From NCBI GenBank assembly GCA_020056865.1, contig JAGVGX010000237.1, positions 1-7,415 of the forward strand: 7,415 bases of DNA, written 5' to 3'. Of the stretch, positions 5,300-7,415 are shown piece after piece. Source of the DNA: Desulfobacterales bacterium. GTDB taxonomy: Bacteria > Desulfobacterota > Desulfobacteria > Desulfobacterales > BuS5. A program made the translations under genes and the position numbers. The notes beneath the pieces were generated by a model. It was not told the origin of the DNA and searched no databases. It saw nothing but the letters and a program-made list of their open reading frames with translations. The stretch's first letter is position 1; each line of letters opens with the position of its first letter.

Positions 5300-6307
5300 T
5301 TGGAATTAAAAAAGGAAAATGATTCAAACAATCATTTTAGCATCCTAATAGCTGAAGATAATCCTGTTTCCTTGAAGATGCTGGAAAAGGTATTATGTAA
5401 AGGCGGTTATCAAGTAACACCTGTTGATAATGGGCGCAAGGCTATTGAAGAATTAAATAAAAATTTTTATCCGATTGTAATAGCCGACTGGATGATGCCT
5501 GATATCGACGGCCTTGAATTATGCCGTCTGATAAGAAGCAAAAAATTGTCGCGCTATATTTATATTATTTTACTAACGGCTAAAGATTCCAAAGATGACA
5601 TTGTTTGTGGTTTGAATGCAGGAGCAGATGATTATCTTACCAAACCTTTTAACAAAGCTGAGCTTTTTGCAAGGATCAATACTGGTAAACGCATCATTGA
5701 TCTTGAAAGTTCCTTAATAAAAGCCAGTGAGCAGATCAAGAAGCTTTCAGTTACCGATATGTTGACCAAAAGTTATAACCGCTCATATATTACAACCGTA
5801 TTGCCAAAAGAGATCAAAAGGGCAAAGAGATACCATCGCTCATTGTCGCTGATATTTTGTGATATTGATCATTTTAAAAAAATTAATGATACATACGGAC
5901 ATGTTGCAGGTGATTGTGTGCTTAAAGAATTTGTCGCCTGTATTATTAGAATAATCAGAAAAGATATAGACTGGGTTTCTCGTTACGGTGGTGAAGAATT
6001 TTTAATTGTATTGCCGGAAACAGAACTTGAAGGCGCATATATTGTTGCAGAGAAAATACGGAACACCGTTTCACAGATGATAATTCGCGTGGATAAACAT
6101 AACATCAAACTTACAGCGAGTTTTGGCGTCATGCCTTGTGATAAGCTTTACATGCCAGATAAAAAGATTTCAGCGGAAAGTTTGATTAACGAGGCAGACA
6201 AATTTTTATACCAGGCAAAACAGGAAGGCAGGAATAGGGTTAAAGGACCTGAGATTTCAAGTGGTTTTGAGGTGAATACAAAATATGAAAAAATTGTTAA
6301 TTGTTGA
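5300..6307 (+). CDS. Response regulator diguanylate cyclase (REC-GGDEF, PleD/WspR-like)
   Basis: The 335-residue cytoplasmic protein should make cyclic-di-GMP from two GTP when its receiver is phosphorylated. The receiver (about 13-130) has E19-D20, phosphoacceptor D63, T93 and K115-P116. A helical linker (131-150) leads to the GGDEF domain (about 151-316), with TDMLTKSYNR at 152-161, the metal motif DIDHFKKIND (188-197) and the active signature GGEEF (230-234). The inhibitory site expected as RxxD is K221-D-I-D224, so feedback inhibition may be reduced. No transmembrane segment is present. The start codon is TTG, chosen because AAGGAG lies nine bases upstream. The next gene starts inside this one (23-base overlap), so the downstream kinase is probably co-transcribed and a likely phosphodonor. 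The gene is divergent from the thiolase operon. Confidence 0.93.
   Translation: MELKKENDSNNHFSILIAEDNPVSLKMLEKVLCKGGYQVTPVDNGRKAIEELNKNFYPIVIADWMMPDIDGLELCRLIRSKKLSRYIYIILLTAKDSKDDIVCGLNAGADDYLTKPFNKAELFARINTGKRIIDLESSLIKASEQIKKLSVTDMLTKSYNRSYITTVLPKEIKRAKRYHRSLSLIFCDIDHFKKINDTYGHVAGDCVLKEFVACIIRIIRKDIDWVSRYGGEEFLIVLPETELEGAYIVAEKIRNTVSQMIIRVDKHNIKLTASFGVMPCDKLYMPDKKISAESLINEADKFLYQAKQEGRNRVKGPEISSGFEVNTKYEKIVNC
6269..6275 (+). promoter_or_regulatory. Shine-Dalgarno GAGGTGA for the right-edge kinase, inside the cyclase gene
   Basis: GAGGTGA lies nine bases before ATG 6285-6287 while still within the cyclase reading frame. It supports a start at 6285 and hence a 23-base gene overlap with translational coupling. 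Confidence 0.75.
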
Positions 6308-7415
6308 TAACCACCCCGTATTTTTAAAATTTATGACGAATTTAATTGAAAAGCGGGGCCATCAGGCTTTGTCAGCTGAAAATGGACTGCTGGCTATTGA
6401 TATATTAAAAAATTATGTCCCGGATATGATATTTGTTGACCTTATTATGCCCTATATTGACGGCAAACAACTGTGCAGAGTTATTCGCAGCATGCCCCGC
6501 ATGAAAGACGTCAAGATTGTCATTGTATCCGGTGTTGCCAATGGTGAAATTGTTGATATAAAACAACTGGGAGCAGACGCATGTATTGCAAAAGGGCCTT
6601 TTAACGAGATGGCCGAACATGTCCTTGCACTGATTAATGCTTCAGATATATGGGAATCAGAAATTTTAACAAAAAAAATATTAGGTACCCCAAGTTTTAA
6701 TTTAGACATATCAAAGGAACTGGTGAGTTCCAGAAGCCATTATATCAATATACTTGATAATTTATCTGAAGGTGTTTTAGAGCTTACCTATGATGGAAGG
6801 ATTGTTTACGCAAACTCAGCAGCTATTTGTTTAATCGGCATTGCAGAGGAAAAATTGCTGGCTTTAAGTTTTCTTGACGTATTTAATGCATGTGATCAAA
6901 AAAAAATAAAGTCTTATTTTGATCAATCAACGTGTGATACAGAACAGATCATAGAGAACGGATTCGAAGTGAGTTTAAATCATCATGACGTTGTCATTGA
7001 TGTTTTGTTATTAAAAGAGCGATCAAAAAATTTTGTAATTGTATTAAACGATATTACAGAAAAAAAACAGATTGAAGCTCAGTTAAGACAGGCACATAAA
7101 ATGGAAGCCATAGGTAGACTTTCAGGAGGTATTGCTCATGATTTTAATAACATACTTATGGGGATTCAAGGCAATGTTTCTCTAATGCTTTTAGGGTTAA
7201 GTGATGAAGCGCCGGCGTATAAGAGATTGAAAAATATTGAAATTCAGGTAGACAATGGGACCAATCTTACCAAACGCCTTTTATCCTATGCAAAATACAG
7301 AAAAACGGAAATGAAAGTTACAGACTTTAACAGTATTATACAAATCCAAAACCAGATTTTTAGACAAACCAAAAAAGAGATAACCATCAGTGAAAATCTT
7401 GAAGAAAATATATGG
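6285..7415 (+). CDS. Receiver-PAS-histidine kinase (hybrid), cut by right edge
   Basis: From ATG 6285 the frame stays open for 377 codons to the window edge. Residues 1-120 form a receiver domain with phosphoacceptor D52 (FVDLIMPYIDG), S82 and K103. Its acidic pocket reads VDNHP (D8-N9 instead of D-D), and the conserved K-P is split as AKGPF (102-106). A PAS domain (about 148-258, ...GRIVYANSAA..., VIVLNDITEKK) follows, then a short coiled coil and HisKA with H285 in GGIAHDFNNIL (281-291). The ATPase domain, and any C-terminal receiver, lie outside. No membrane segment is seen, so the PAS would sense a cytoplasmic signal. GAGGTGA nine bases upstream supports this start. The gene overlaps the cyclase gene by 23 bases, suggesting one operon in which the kinase phosphorylates the cyclase receiver (inferred). 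Catalytic competence cannot be judged without the ATPase half. Confidence 0.92.
   Translation, partial: MKKLLIVDNHPVFLKFMTNLIEKRGHQALSAENGLLAIDILKNYVPDMIFVDLIMPYIDGKQLCRVIRSMPRMKDVKIVIVSGVANGEIVDIKQLGADACIAKGPFNEMAEHVLALINASDIWESEILTKKILGTPSFNLDISKELVSSRSHYINILDNLSEGVLELTYDGRIVYANSAAICLIGIAEEKLLALSFLDVFNACDQKKIKSYFDQSTCDTEQIIENGFEVSLNHHDVVIDVLLLKERSKNFVIVLNDITEKKQIEAQLRQAHKMEAIGRLSGGIAHDFNNILMGIQGNVSLMLLGLSDEAPAYKRLKNIEIQVDNGTNLTKRLLSYAKYRKTEMKVTDFNSIIQIQNQIFRQTKKEITISENLEENIW

Noticed and set aside
1..7415. Mobile element, CRISPR array, toxin-antitoxin or defence system
   Set aside because: No transposase or integrase motifs, terminal inverted repeats, spaced direct repeats, or nuclease/effector domains were seen; all long genes are signalling or thiolase-related.

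Overview
The window looks like chromosomal DNA from an AT-rich, environmental, probably anaerobic bacterium of the Desulfobacterota (former Deltaproteobacteria, Desulfobacter/Desulfobacula-like). This rests on the many multidomain two-component proteins, the HEINNP-type soluble kinase, the sigma-54 regulator and the thiolase/Zn-ribbon OB-fold pair. It is an inference from protein character, not a database match.

Layout from left to right: (1) a response regulator on the minus strand, of which only the first 22 codons are inside (1-66); (2) a 405-base non-coding stretch with a near-repeated 20-mer, a perfect 12-bp palindrome, an orphan Shine-Dalgarno, a small dyad and a -24/-12-like element; (3) a soluble sensor kinase with a C-terminal receiver domain (472-1722), followed on the same strand by an NtrC-type sigma-54 activator (1801-3189); (4) a hairpin terminator between converging genes; (5) a tight two-gene minus-strand operon, an SCP2-type thiolase (3676-4941) and then a Zn-ribbon/OB-fold DUF35 protein (3254-3670); (6) a 358-base divergent intergenic region; (7) a receiver-GGDEF diguanylate cyclase with a TTG start (5300-6307), overlapped by 23 bases by a receiver-PAS-histidine kinase (6285 to the right edge). 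The last gene and the left-edge gene are cut by the window.

Five receiver domains are carried by five proteins, enclosing one metabolic pair. The kinase/NtrC pair looks like a self-contained AtoS/AtoC-style two-component system without a sensor domain. The right-hand pair would couple a phosphorelay to cyclic-di-GMP. The thiolase/DUF35 pair has the architecture of BbsB/BbsA (benzoylsuccinyl-CoA thiolase of anaerobic toluene degradation) and of archaeal thiolase-DUF35 complexes, but the substrate cannot be read from the sequence. Whether the signalling genes control the thiolase pair is not shown: no sigma-54 promoter is visible upstream of it.

Most notable details: the sigma-54 contact loop reads GAFTDA instead of GAFTGA; the cyclase inhibitory site reads KxxD instead of RxxD; and the right-edge kinase has a degenerate N-terminal receiver (VDN acidic pocket, AKGPF instead of KP). 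No mobile elements, CRISPR arrays, tRNA or rRNA genes were seen.
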